Origin: Actinomycetota bacterium
GTDB lineage: Bacteria > Actinomycetota > Actinomycetes > S36-B12
Direction: 5' to 3'
DNA length: 35,321 bases
Assembly: GCA_027729805.1 (NCBI GenBank)
Contig: JAQCEO010000015.1
Span: 1 to 35,321 of the forward strand
The notes below the pieces were generated by a model. The model did not search any database and was not told the origin of the DNA. It worked only from the letters and a program-made list of their open reading frames with translations. Both the position numbers and the translations under genes were made by a program. Below are positions 25,361 to 34,026 of the stretch, one piece after another (position 1 is the stretch's first letter; every line of letters begins with the position of its first letter).

Positions 25361-26014
25361 CTACTTCGGTTGCCGGGCCAGCCACTCCTGAAAGTCTTTT
25401 TCCTGCTCCTCGCGCCACTGATCAACCTGCTCTGACAATTGCGCGGCACTCACGGCCGTTAATGCCGGATAAGCATCGACTTCGGCCAGGAAGATCTGCC
25501 CGGCGGCGATGGCGTCGGCTTGCGCACCATGCCAGTCGGCATCATTCAAGGTGATGCCGTAGCGCGCAGCGGTCGGTTGCAGGCGACGCTGCGCCTTGCC
25601 CTTGACATACTTATTGAACTGCCGGTCGATGACATAAGCACAGACCGCGAGCCCGGGTGGCAGTGGCGCCAACCCGGCCCGGATCAGGTTCGAATCTGTC
25701 ACTGGAATATCGAAGTCAGATTTGAAGCAGACGATCGGACCCCCGGCGCCCAGCAGGAAAGAGCGGATATCGGCGAGAGCCGCTACCTGCTCCAAGCCCT
25801 GATCTCGGCTCATCTGCGTGGTCACACCATGAATAGCGCTGGCAGCTTCGGGGATCTCGACATCAACCGCGATAAGCCAAGACCTAGACTCAACCGGGAG
25901 GCCGTTGACGTAGAGGATCGCCGCTGCCGTCACGATACGTGACTCACCGACGTCAATACCGGTGGTCTCGGTGTCATAGGCGATGAACCCTTGATCGACC
26001 CAAGTGGTTGTCAT
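25361..26014 (-). CDS. DnaQ-like 3'-5' exonuclease (DEDDh)
   Basis: A 217-aa exonuclease-domain protein. ExoI motif is YDTETTG (D14, E16), ExoII is the segment GPIVCFKSDFDIPV (Asp in place, although the usual H-N before it reads K-S) and ExoIII is WHGAQADAIAAGQIF with the catalytic His and Asp. HGVT is also present. It most likely trims DNA or RNA 3' ends; it lacks a polymerase or clamp-binding domain, and ends with a charged helical tail (WREEQEKDFQEWLARQ). AGGGGG lies just before ATG 26014. It is convergent with the aldo/keto reductase gene (32-bp gap). Confidence 0.85.
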   Translation of the reverse strand: MTTTWVDQGFIAYDTETTGIDVGESRIVTAAAILYVNGLPVESRSWLIAVDVEIPEAASAIHGVTTQMSRDQGLEQVAALADIRSFLLGAGGPIVCFKSDFDIPVTDSNLIRAGLAPLPPGLAVCAYVIDRQFNKYVKGKAQRRLQPTAARYGITLNDADWHGAQADAIAAGQIFLAEVDAYPALTAVSAAQLSEQVDQWREEQEKDFQEWLARQPK

Positions 26015-26255
26015 CAGGCCCCCTACCTAACTAGTAGCCTTCGCCCCAGCGCAGCTATCAATATAGCCGTCGCCTCTGTCACTCTCGCTGCTTTCGCAGC
26101 CGCCACCTCGACCAACCATTGGGGTGGGCGCACCCGCAGCAACATCAAAAGCGGCTGCCACTTAAAGCCTGGCGGCGTTCACCCTAGTCGCGACGGGCGG
26201 GGTACCACCGATAGATTCTGCAGTTGTAAACCCAGCCAGCCAGCGAGGAAACCCC

Positions 26256-27821
26256 ATGGGCCTGTCCGGTCAATCAACTATCGCGGGCCACCCCGTGCGC
26301 GGTGCAGGTGGCACCTCACATACCTTCAACCCCGCCACCGGCGAGGCACTGGAGCCGACTTTCTATTTCATCGGCGTCGATGAGATCGACCAGGCCGCGC
26401 GGGCGGCGCAGGTCGCATTCGATACCTACCGCAGCACGCCTCCGGCGGACCGCGCAGTTTTCCTGGAGACGATCGCGGCGAACCTTGACGCAATGAAGGC
26501 GGAGATCGTGGGGCGGGCCCAGCAAGAATCCGGCCTGACCACCGCCCGCCTTGAGGGCGAGCACGGGCGCACGACAAATCAACTCCGGCTCTTCGCCAAG
26601 GAGCTGCGCCTCGGGGCCCATCAGGAGGTGCGCATTGACAGCGCGTTGCCAGAGCGCCTGCCAACACCTGGGCCAGATATCCGGCAACGCCAGGTGCCGC
26701 TGGGGCCGGTCGCGGTGTTTGGTGCCAGCAACTTTCCACTCGCGTTTTCCGTCGCCGGTGGCGATACCGCATCGGCCCTCGCCGCCGGCTGCCCGGTTAT
26801 TGTCAAAGCCCATAACTCGCACGCTGGTACCTGCGAGCTCGCCGGTCAGGCGATCACCAAGGCCGTCGGCGACTGCAATTTGCCGCCCGGGGTCTTCTCG
26901 ATCATCTTCGGGCCGGGCGCAAGTGTGGGCCAGGCTCTCGCCGCGCACCCGTCGATAAAAGCAATTGCCTTCACCGGCTCCCAAGGCGCCGGCACCGACC
27001 TCATGCGCGCCGCGGCCGGTCGGCCCGAGCCGATCCCGGTTTATGCGGAGATGTCGAGCGTGAACCCGGTGATGCTTTTTCCCGGCGCCATTGCCAAGGA
27101 CCCGAAGGCGCTGGCCGCCGGCTTCGTGGCCTCGTTGACCCTTGGTGCCGGCCAGTTCTGCACCAACCCGGGTTTGATCTTCATACCGGTAGATGCACCC
27201 AGCATCACCGAGGAAATCATCACCGCACTTGGTGAACTCACCGGGCAGACGATGCTCTCCTCGGGGATTTTTGACGCCTTTAACGAAGGCAATAAACGAC
27301 TTGATGCCTGCGGGGCTGAACTAATCGCCACCGGGGCGCCCGGTCCTACCCTAAATGCACCGACGCCGACGATCTACCGCACCACAGCAGCGCACCTTCG
27401 GGCCACCCCCGATTTGCAGGAAGAAGTCTTCGGCTCATCAGCCATGATCGTTACCTATGTCGATCTTGATGACCTAAAAGCCACCTTAGAAGCAATGCAG
27501 GGCCAATTGACTTTGACCGTGCATGCCGTGGAATCTGACTTTGTCCAGGTGGCAGCGATTATGCCGATTATGGAGCGCAAGGCCGGCCGGTTGATCTTCA
27601 ATGGCTGGCCCACCGGCGTTGAGGTCAACCACGCGATGGTCCACGGCGGGCCCTTCCCGGCTACCTCGGATTCGCGTACCACTTCGGTCGGCACCTTGGC
27701 TATCTACCGGTTCCAGCGCCCGGTCAGTTATCAGGGGTTCCCGGACCAACTCCTACCGGTTGCAATTTCGGACGACAACCCGTGGGCTCTGCCTCGCCGC
27801 ATCAATGGTCAGTTGACTTAA
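26256..27821 (+). CDS. Alpha-ketoglutaric semialdehyde dehydrogenase-like ALDH
   Basis: A 521-aa NAD(P)-dependent aldehyde dehydrogenase of the 2,5-dioxovalerate (ketoglutarate semialdehyde) dehydrogenase group. Signs are the start TFNPATGEALEPTF, VFGASNFPLAFSVAGGDTAS, the cofactor lysine in VIVKAHNSHAGT, FTGS, the base E265 in AEMSSVNP and nucleophile C302 in LGAGQFCTNPG. The family oxidises ketoglutarate semialdehyde to 2-ketoglutarate in pentose, glucarate or hydroxyproline breakdown. None of those upstream enzymes is in this window, so the pathway is undetermined. GAGG lies about seven bases before ATG 26256. Its stop overlaps the convergent membrane-protein pseudogene. Confidence 0.88.
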   Translation: MGLSGQSTIAGHPVRGAGGTSHTFNPATGEALEPTFYFIGVDEIDQAARAAQVAFDTYRSTPPADRAVFLETIAANLDAMKAEIVGRAQQESGLTTARLEGEHGRTTNQLRLFAKELRLGAHQEVRIDSALPERLPTPGPDIRQRQVPLGPVAVFGASNFPLAFSVAGGDTASALAAGCPVIVKAHNSHAGTCELAGQAITKAVGDCNLPPGVFSIIFGPGASVGQALAAHPSIKAIAFTGSQGAGTDLMRAAAGRPEPIPVYAEMSSVNPVMLFPGAIAKDPKALAAGFVASLTLGAGQFCTNPGLIFIPVDAPSITEEIITALGELTGQTMLSSGIFDAFNEGNKRLDACGAELIATGAPGPTLNAPTPTIYRTTAAHLRATPDLQEEVFGSSAMIVTYVDLDDLKATLEAMQGQLTLTVHAVESDFVQVAAIMPIMERKAGRLIFNGWPTGVEVNHAMVHGGPFPATSDSRTTSVGTLAIYRFQRPVSYQGFPDQLLPVAISDDNPWALPRRINGQLT

Positions 27822-29913
27822 ACGCGGGTGGCGAGCAAGACTGCGATGATCAACATGATCACGCCGCCAACTCGATAGACCATGGTCATTGACGGCCTAG
27901 TATACCAACGCGTGTCACCAGCCTTTGGTTCCCGCGCGAACATCCCCATGAAAGCGAGCGCGAACCCGGGCACGGCCATCCAAAGGAACGAGTACTGCGC
28001 GAAGTCTGGAACATCTCCTATCAGATTCCCCAAGATTGTCGAAATGATCAACCCGCATGCCAGGAGGACAGCGAACAGGGGCACACCTTCCGGGATCACC
28101 TGCCAGATAGCCGGGGAGTTCTTGAACCGATGCGAGAGCAACGAAAGTAAACCGGGCAGCAGGAAAAAAGGGCCGCGACCCATAGCTGCCAAACATTGCC
28201 AACGAAGGCCGCGGCGATAAACAAGAAGGCCCCCGTGCGAGCTAGGGCGGATATCACCTGTTGGGTGGCGCTCGGCTCCGGGACATCACTGGGTGATAGC
28301 GCCCGCATACGCGCCGGCACCTTGCGGGCCGCGGCCTCTTCGAGCAGCACCTTGAAAACCAAGGCGATCAGGGCGACAAAACCAACCAGCCTCGCTTGCT
28401 CGGCAATTGGGAAGTCAAGGGCACCTAGATCTGGTAGCGCCGAGACTATGGCGATGGTTGTCCAGGCGCCGATCAGCGGCACCACCACCAGATCGGTTAG
28501 GCGCTCCCATTGTGCCGCTGACCCAAATACCCGGCGGCGCCGAATGTCACGAAAGCTTCCGGCAATCAAACCCGGGCCCACCATGATCAAACCGACACCG
28601 ATCAATGTGCGCACGCTGGCGGCATCGACGATACCGCCGGACACTGCAACAACAACAGCAAATGCCAGCGCCCCGATCAACCCGGCAAACGCATCGAAGA
28701 CGCCGATCACCAGCAGCGGGATCATCAATGCAAGGATCGCCGGCTCCGCCCGACCACCGACGCTGACGGCGGCAAAAATACCCAGCACCAAGGCCGCCAA
28801 CGGTAAGAGTAAACTGAAAACTCCGGTGAAGGCGCGAACTGGCGCCGCATCGTTCAAGGTTCGGCTAAGTAGCGGGCTGAATCTGGCGACGGCGCCGCCG
28901 GTCCCGGCAAGTGCTAAAACCGCGCCCGCTCGCGCCGGTAAATCCATCTCGTCAACATCATCAAGTTCGTCCAGTCGGCCGCGGACCGCGGTGTCAATAC
29001 TCCCGCCACTTGGACCACCTTGAGCATCTGTGCCGCCAATCCAATTACTTCTCTCGCCGCCAAGGCCAACTCCTGCGACCGTCGCAATCGTCAGCGCCGC
29101 AATAGAGGTAGCTACAACCGCAGCCGGTGCATCAAGTGCCACCACCGCTGGGTAGGCAGGAACTTTCGGATTACTGGAAATTCTCGGCATCGCCAACCCC
29201 TCGGTGGAAGCATTCGGGGTTACCGCAGCCAAGGTGCCGTCCGCAGAGATCGAAATACCTGTTGCAAGTTCGGTAGGTGCGCCAGTTGAGTCAACCGCCT
29301 ATACCACCACGGTGTGGTCACCAGGTAGTAGATCACTCGGCAAGGTGGCCGACATCGACAATGTGCCTTCGGCATCGGCGGTGGCTACACCGATAACTTG
29401 CGGGGTGGAAAAGACAATCAGGGTCGCGCGACTTTCCGGCAATAAGTTGCTTGCGCTGACGTTTACTGGTGACCCGCCGGCCGGTGCGCCGATTTCGGCA
29501 ACCAAGTCTATGGACAGACTGGCAGTACCGGTGTCGGCTGCATCGACAGCGGCATCTTCGTCCTCAACAGCGGCCTCATCATCCTCAACAGCGGCCTCAT
29601 CATCCTCAACAGCGGCCTCATCATCCTCAACACCTGCCTCATCATCCTCAACAGCGGCATCATCATCCTCAACAGCGGCCTCATCATCCTCGACCGTCGT
29701 TTCAGCTGGCGCGGTATCATTCGCGACTTCTGCCGGAGCCGGTGCCTCTGGTTCCGAAGGCTCTGCATCGTCCTCAGCAACTATGGATAACGACTGAGCC
29801 GGCAGGGCTAAGGCCAAGGTGGCCCAGCCGCCGGCGAGGAGCACAGCCAAAGCCAGTCGGGGCAGCATCACCGCCCAATTGGCGCGAACGTCAAGGATTC
29901 GATACTGCCGCAC
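27818..29913 (-). pseudogene. Interrupted membrane protein: acidic repeat, Ig-like domain, multiple TMs
   Basis: Three reading-frame pieces (29913-29299, 29298 to about 28164, then to 27818) appear to be one gene of about 698 codons. The first piece has GGAG six bases before GTG 29913, a hydrophobic N-terminal segment, seven acidic heptads and an Ig-like domain running into LLPGDHTVVV. At codon 205 (29301-29299) a TAG interrupts, and the same frame continues as AVDSTGAPTELATGISISA, the natural end of that domain. Six or more membrane helices follow. At the A6 run 28164-28169 the frame changes; one extra base would restore WVAALFFLLPGLLSLL and the remaining helices. With that base the length is a whole number of codons. 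It may be a decaying gene, a sequencing artefact, or expressed through readthrough and slippage. Confidence 0.7.
29548..29694 (-). repeat. Seven-copy 21-bp tandem repeat (acidic heptads)
   Basis: Seven head-to-tail 21-bp units encode VEDDEAA with small variants (VEDDDAA, VEDDEAG, VEDEDAA), inside the first piece of the interrupted membrane protein. On the forward strand the core is cctcaacagcggcctcat. Several units are identical at the DNA level, so copy number is probably variable. The product would be a highly acidic, flexible spacer on the outer face of the membrane between the signal anchor and the Ig-like domain. Confidence 0.9.
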
Positions 29914-29996
29914 TTTGGCTCCAAATGGTTAGTTCTGGGGCTGACATCAACGCCAAATCATCAAGCCTATTTGTAAGTCGCGGCACCAAATCCGGC

Positions 29997-30608
29997 TTAA
30001 GCACAGCCCAGCGGGTTGTTATCGCTCGATAACTGCTTGCCGAGCTTCTTTACCGTGGGCAAGGGCGCCTTGAAATGATTGGCCGCATGGATGTAGGTAT
30101 ACGCGTTGAGCAAGATGGGAAAGGTGTCAGCAACTTGGGGATCGTCGATATCCCCGCAGACGGCAACGTGCAGATCCTCGATGGTGGCATCAGCACCTAG
30201 TTGCATCACCAATGGTGACTGGCCAGCCAGGTACTTGCGGACCTGCGAATTGGCCTTGCCGTTTGGGCACAGCACATTTCTTATTGAACCGTCCTGGTTC
30301 TTCTTCGGTTTACCACACTTTTCGGTGACGCTGCGGGCGGACGCGACGGACGGGGCCGCTGAAGCCGGGGCCGCTGCGATGAGGGCGAATGCGGTTACCG
30401 CGACCACCAAGAAGATGAGGCGCCTCGTCAGTCGGCCCCGGCTCTTAAACGGTATGAGTGGGTAATCCTGAGCGGCGGCAGGGCCGGCCCCCTTGATTGC
30501 GGCGATTCCGGCGGTTGAAGCGGCCGCGCTGGCGAGGAGCCGGCGACGGCTTAGGCCCCGAAATGCGGGGGTGTCATCGTCGATCTCAGTGCCTTCGAAA
30601 TCACTCAC
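29997..30608 (-). CDS. Secreted protein with two successive signal-like segments
   Basis: A 203-aa protein. Residues 18-47 form a Tat-like signal (GLSRRRLLASAAASTAG with three arginines, then PAAAQ). After a short basic linker, residues 58-85 form a second, Sec-like signal (RRLIFLVVAVTAFALIAAAP, ending ASA). The remaining 115 residues hold four cysteines (EKCGKPKK, NVLCPNGK, VAVCGDID, NPLGCA) and helical segments; the fold is unknown to me. The double signal suggests a fusion of the 5' end of one gene to another, or a start lying further inside, but no ATG, GTG or TTG is seen just before the second signal. The GTG start at 30608 has only a weak ribosome-binding site. Confidence 0.55.
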   Translation of the reverse strand: MSDFEGTEIDDDTPAFRGLSRRRLLASAAASTAGIAAIKGAGPAAAQDYPLIPFKSRGRLTRRLIFLVVAVTAFALIAAAPASAAPSVASARSVTEKCGKPKKNQDGSIRNVLCPNGKANSQVRKYLAGQSPLVMQLGADATIEDLHVAVCGDIDDPQVADTFPILLNAYTYIHAANHFKAPLPTVKKLGKQLSSDNNPLGCA

Positions 30609-30752
30609 TCTTTAATTTTCCCGTCCGTTGGTTTTGGGTTAAGCCTCAACTTGCCTCACTTTGACGGCCATAGTAAGCACACGCTCCCCCGAATTACTAA
30701 AGATCAGACCTAAATCGGCAGCCTTTTTTGCCAATTCACGCGGCCCTAGGTG

Positions 30753-31291
30753 CTACCACCACTTATCCGGGTAGGAGCGGTAGCCGAGCACCCGGTTGGT
30801 CACTATCGCCAGGCCAATTACCAAAACGGTGTAAATCATCAAGATGCCATAGGCCTTAGGGACATCTGCCAAGACATAGCCGGCCATGATCGCGGCAAAG
30901 GGCACGGCAAATGCGGGGCGTGAAAGACCCCGAAAAGGTAGAAGAAGAACAAGGCTGTGGCTCCGGCCATGACCCCAAGTATCGTCGCGGGCCAAGGCAA
31001 AATCGACAAACAAATACCCAGGAAGCCAGTCAGCGCATAAGCCCCGAGTACTCGAAGTGGGCGACTGCTCGGCAGCTGTGGTTGCGCGACGATCAATACA
31101 AAACTCACCAGCGGTGGCACCAACAAGGTGGCCACAATGCTCAGGTCACCTTCCAGTAGCCAGCTGACGCTAAGGATCACGGCCAAACCCACAGCCTGCA
31201 CCGCGACCAAGGCGAGGAGGTTGCGCATCGGCATCCGCTTTGCGCTGTCGATCAGTGGTTTTGACGGGCCCTGCTGTGATTCTTCAGTCAT
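30753..31291 (-). pseudogene. HPP-family membrane protein, frameshifted
   Basis: Two overlapping frames make one protein of 179 codons if one base is added near the G4 run at 30915-30918 (reverse strand C4). Frame one, from ATG 31291, gives four or five membrane helices and reaches FFYLFGVFHAP; frame two resumes as AFAVPFAAIMAGYVLADVPK and ends YRSYPDKWW. The block RPLRVLGAYALTGFLGI, the HAPA stretch (cf. HPPAGA) and the YP-x-W ending match the HPP family of small membrane proteins, some implicated in nitrite transport. The start overlaps the stop of the CocE-like gene (ATGA), showing that the pair was an operon. A sequencing error in the homopolymer is possible. Confidence 0.7.
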
Positions 31292-32976
31292 CTAGCGCCG
31301 GCCACCGGAACCCGAAGCTCGGCCAAGTGCGTACCGCCCAGATGCACGCGCGTCGATCCGGTCGATCCGGTCACATACCGGGCGGGCAGTTGCCCGGTAA
31401 ACGGGTTCAATGCGAACAACCACTGTGATCGCAGTTCCAACTCCAAGACATCACCGGCGCGCAACCTGGTGGCCTGCGGCAGCAGTGCGACGCTGATCGG
31501 CACGATCTCACCGGGGCTAAATGGTTCGGCTTTGGCGTGGGTGTGCACCGGTTGCCAAGGGGTGGAAAGCTCGGCGTCGACTTCACGATGCGCGAGCCGG
31601 TGCCAGCCGTGCGTCACTACATCGCGCCCGAAACCATAAGACCCTTCGAAGGGGACTTCGACTCCCCCGCGAATCAGCCGCACCGCCGCTAACAAGGTCG
31701 CGTCGCTCGCGCCCTCAAGGCTGATATCAGCATTAAATGTCATTGGCCCGATGAGGTCGAGTGCCCTTGGCACCTGCCACCTAAACTTCAGCGCCCCATC
31801 CGCATTAGCAAATACCACTGACGAATCGGTGGTCTCCGGGGTTTCGGTTAGTTGCCCGCCGGCGTGCAGATGGAGTGACATCCAGGTGACATCCGGTGGC
31901 GGCCAGTCGGCCGCCATGCGGATCTCCGCCGGTGCGTCGCCAGTTTCGTGGATTGCGATCCGCACCGGTGGCACTTGATCCCAACCGTTATCGGCGCCCG
32001 CCAAGAAGTGTTCGAAGAAGCGCAATTGCGTGGCCTTGGCTTCATCTCCGTAGAACACGCACCATTTACCGCCGCGGTGCGTCCATAGCCATTTCTGTTT
32101 TGACGAAACTCGGGCGTAGGCTTCAAAGGAGCCGCGGGTATGTAGTAGGTGGTCTGAGAAGCTGCCGCAAACCAGCATCGGCACGTTGATGCGCGAAAGT
32201 TCTGGCATCCGCGAGCGCCACCAGTCGTCAAGCTCGGGTCGGCTCACCGCCTGCGCGTACAAATCCTAAGTGGTGCGTCCGGATTTATTGGTGATCTTCC
32301 CCCACATCGCGAAGAAACCGTGCTCGCGCACCCCACCGGGCTTCGCGAAATCGCGATAGACATCCGAAAAGCCCTCCCATGGGCAAATCGCCGCCAAATG
32401 CGGTGGCTGCTCGGCGGCCGCCCGATACTGCGAGAGGGCCAGATACGAAACCCCCAGCAGGCCAACTTTGCCGGTTGACCACGGCTGGGTACCGGCCCAT
32501 TCGATTAGATCGTGATAATCCTCGCCCTCTTGCTTAGAGAGCATGGTGCCGGTACCTTCCGAGGCACCGAACCCGCGCAGATCGCAGACCACTACCGCGT
32601 AGCCCAGTGGCACCCAGTGCGCGGGGTCTGGCCCCTCCCACCCCGTCCAAGCCGAGAAAGTTATTGGCTCTGGTTGGTGAAACACCCGATACTGCGGTGA
32701 CGGCAGGTAACCCCACGGCACTTTTTTCGGCAGCGCATCCTTGTTATACGGATGCGCGCACATTATTACCGGCACCGGCCCGCCACCGCGGATCAAATCC
32801 CCCGGGCTACCCGGTGCGGGTCGAAAGACATTGGCTCTAAGTACCGTGCCATCGCGCGCGGTGATCGGCACATTCCATTCGGCGATGACGCCGGCAGGTG
32901 GCGCGGTGATTGTTATCGGTGGGCGCGCCATGCCGTGCAGGCGCCGGGACACGGTGCGCGGGCTAGCCAGCTTCAT
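31288..32976 (-). pseudogene. CocE/NonD-family alpha/beta hydrolase with internal TAG
   Basis: A 562-codon gene of the X-Pro dipeptidyl-peptidase/cocaine-esterase family, interrupted by one in-frame TAG at codon 237 (32268-32266). Piece one (32976-32269) starts after a GGAGGGG site, with ATARDGT-like VPITARDGTVLRANVFRP, VCDLRGFGASEG and the nucleophile elbow GVSYLALSQY. Immediately after the TAG the same frame continues DLYAQAVSRPELDDWW, then supplies the acid (CGSFSDHLLHTRG) and the histidine (WTHRGGKW), and ends in the beta-jelly-roll lid domain (LELELRSQWLFALNP). No base is missing, so only the stop codon breaks it. It could be a recent nonsense mutation, an error, or UAG readthrough. Confidence 0.75.
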
Positions 32977-33058
32977 CTACCCCTCCGCCCTAGCAGTAAC
33001 TGGTCAACAACAAAAGAATAGATGTTCAACCCCAGCACTTGCCCCCGAATATGGCAAT

Positions 33059-33082
33059 GGGGGCCGAATAAATCCGGCCCCC
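33059..33082 (-). terminator. Terminator-like hairpin after lipoprotein gene
   Basis: GGGGGCCG and CGGCCCCC pair to an 8-bp stem with an 8-base loop, 20 bp beyond the lipoprotein stop codon. There is no U tract on the reverse strand, so it could also be a barrier between that gene and the CocE-like gene or an mRNA-stabilising end. Confidence 0.55.
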
Positions 33083-33101
33083 AGCGAAAACAACCAACTC
33101 A

Positions 33102-33557
33102 CTAGCCAGCCAGGCAACCACTTGGATATAGCGCAGCGGGGATCAGCGCATCCGCTGGCACCTCGGTGCCACTTGCCGTGCCACAAACAGCAGCGACGGC
33201 CTTGGGGATCCAGAACTGGCCCTCGGCTTCGAAGATGAACGAAGTCGGTGCGCCCTGGGGGGCGTCGGCTGCGGTTTCGCTGGTCCCGAGGATGCCGGTG
33301 ACAACCGCCCACCCATCAGCACACTCCACGCTCGCGTCGGTGACCACGTTGCCTTGGCCCAGTGCCTGCGCCGCCGCCTGGAGGGAGGAGTCAAGGGCAG
33401 CTAGGTCGCAGGTGGTCATGCCGCCAACCATTGAGGCTTCAGGCGATGCTGCCGAGGTGGCATCAGCGGTGGTCGAACCTGATGAGCAGGCGCTCAGGCC
33501 CGCGATCGTCAGGGCCGCGGCCCCGGCAAGTGCTGCGAACTTCATGTTCCTACGCAT
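33102..33557 (-). CDS. Small lipoprotein, unknown function
   Basis: A 151-aa protein with a lipoprotein signal peptide: basic start MRRNMKF, hydrophobic AALAGAAALTIAG and lipobox LSAC, so the cysteine at residue 24 should be lipidated and the protein anchored outside the membrane. A Ser/Thr/Ala linker follows, then a domain of about 105 residues with three cysteines (TTCDLAALDS, VECADGWAVV, AAVCGTASG) plus one at SGCLAG. The strand pattern ADGWAVVTGI...TSFIFEAEGQFWIPK recalls small extracytoplasmic beta domains but no family is recognised. AAGGGG lies six bases before ATG 33557. Confidence 0.7.
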   Translation of the reverse strand: MRRNMKFAALAGAAALTIAGLSACSSGSTTADATSAASPEASMVGGMTTCDLAALDSSLQAAAQALGQGNVVTDASVECADGWAVVTGILGTSETAADAPQGAPTSFIFEAEGQFWIPKAVAAVCGTASGTEVPADALIPAALYPSGCLAG

Positions 33558-33696
33558 GGAAGCCCCTTCGAGCTATTTGTTCGAGTTATTCGAACGTGAG
33601 CCTTAATCCTCACCTGATCACCGGGCCCATCAGCACAGCACACGCCATAACCCCATAAATGTGACCGAACCGAAGGAGTCACATCTTAACAATTAA

Positions 33697-33714
33697 CAAC
33701 TAGACAACTAGTTG
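33697..33714. promoter_or_regulatory. Palindrome upstream of toxin-antitoxin operon
   Basis: CAACTAG - ACAA - CTAGTTG is a perfect 7-bp inverted repeat in an AT-rich stretch, ending 21 bp before the antitoxin start. Phd/YefM-type antitoxins bind such palindromes and repress their own operon, so it is a likely operator. I cannot assign clear promoter boxes around it. Confidence 0.55.
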
Positions 33715-33735
33715 AATTACAGTTAAAGTTAGCGG

Positions 33736-34026
33736 GTGACTCCAGCAACAACAGCCATCACCAACCCTTCCATCGTCGGAGCCTTCGAGGCCAAGACCCA
33801 CCTTTCCGCGCTACTTGCACGGGTGGAGGCGGGCGAGACCATCACCATCACTAACCGCGGCCGCGCTGTTGCCAAGCTCATCCCTTTGGATTCCACTGAT
33901 GACCAGGGCGAATTGCCACTTGGTTTTTGGGAGCGCATCGACGCGCGCTCGGCCCAGATCCGAGCTCGGGGGTGGAGTCCAACTCAAGGTGAAATCGGGG
34001 CGATGATTGCCGAGGGGCGTACGTGA
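33736..34026 (+). CDS. Phd/YefM-family antitoxin
   Basis: A 96-aa protein with the Phd/YefM antitoxin layout: N-terminal DNA-binding part GAFEAKTHLSALLARVEAGE, then TITITNRGRAVAKLIPL, and a C-terminal helical region (FWERIDARSAQIRARG, EIGAMIAEGRT) that would wrap the toxin and inhibit it. GTG 33736 is the start; no clear Shine-Dalgarno is seen, so the message may be leaderless or nearly so. It overlaps the toxin gene by 4 bases (GTGA), the usual arrangement that couples their translation. A palindrome just upstream is a likely autoregulatory operator. Confidence 0.88.
   Translation: MTPATTAITNPSIVGAFEAKTHLSALLARVEAGETITITNRGRAVAKLIPLDSTDDQGELPLGFWERIDARSAQIRARGWSPTQGEIGAMIAEGRT

Noticed and set aside
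25680-25700. GGTTCGAATCT, like a tRNA T-loop
   Set aside because: It lies inside the exonuclease coding sequence and no acceptor or anticodon stems can be formed around it.
26023-26145. 40-codon reverse-strand open frame just upstream of the DnaQ-like exonuclease
   Set aside because: No ribosome-binding site, several codons rare in this genome (AGA, ATA, AGG) and no recognisable motif; unlike the zinc-ribbon small gene it shows no coding signs.
27818-32976. Genome-wide UAG recoding as the explanation for internal TAG codons
   Set aside because: TAG terminates many intact genes here (for example at 1247, 10261, 22552 and 24459), so UAG cannot be a general sense codon.
33579-33595. GTTCGA-5-TCGAAC inverted repeat, reminiscent of a LexA (SOS) box
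   Set aside because: The actinobacterial SOS box has TCGAAC first and GTTCGA second; here the arms are reversed and the spacing differs. It is only a palindrome upstream of the lipoprotein gene.
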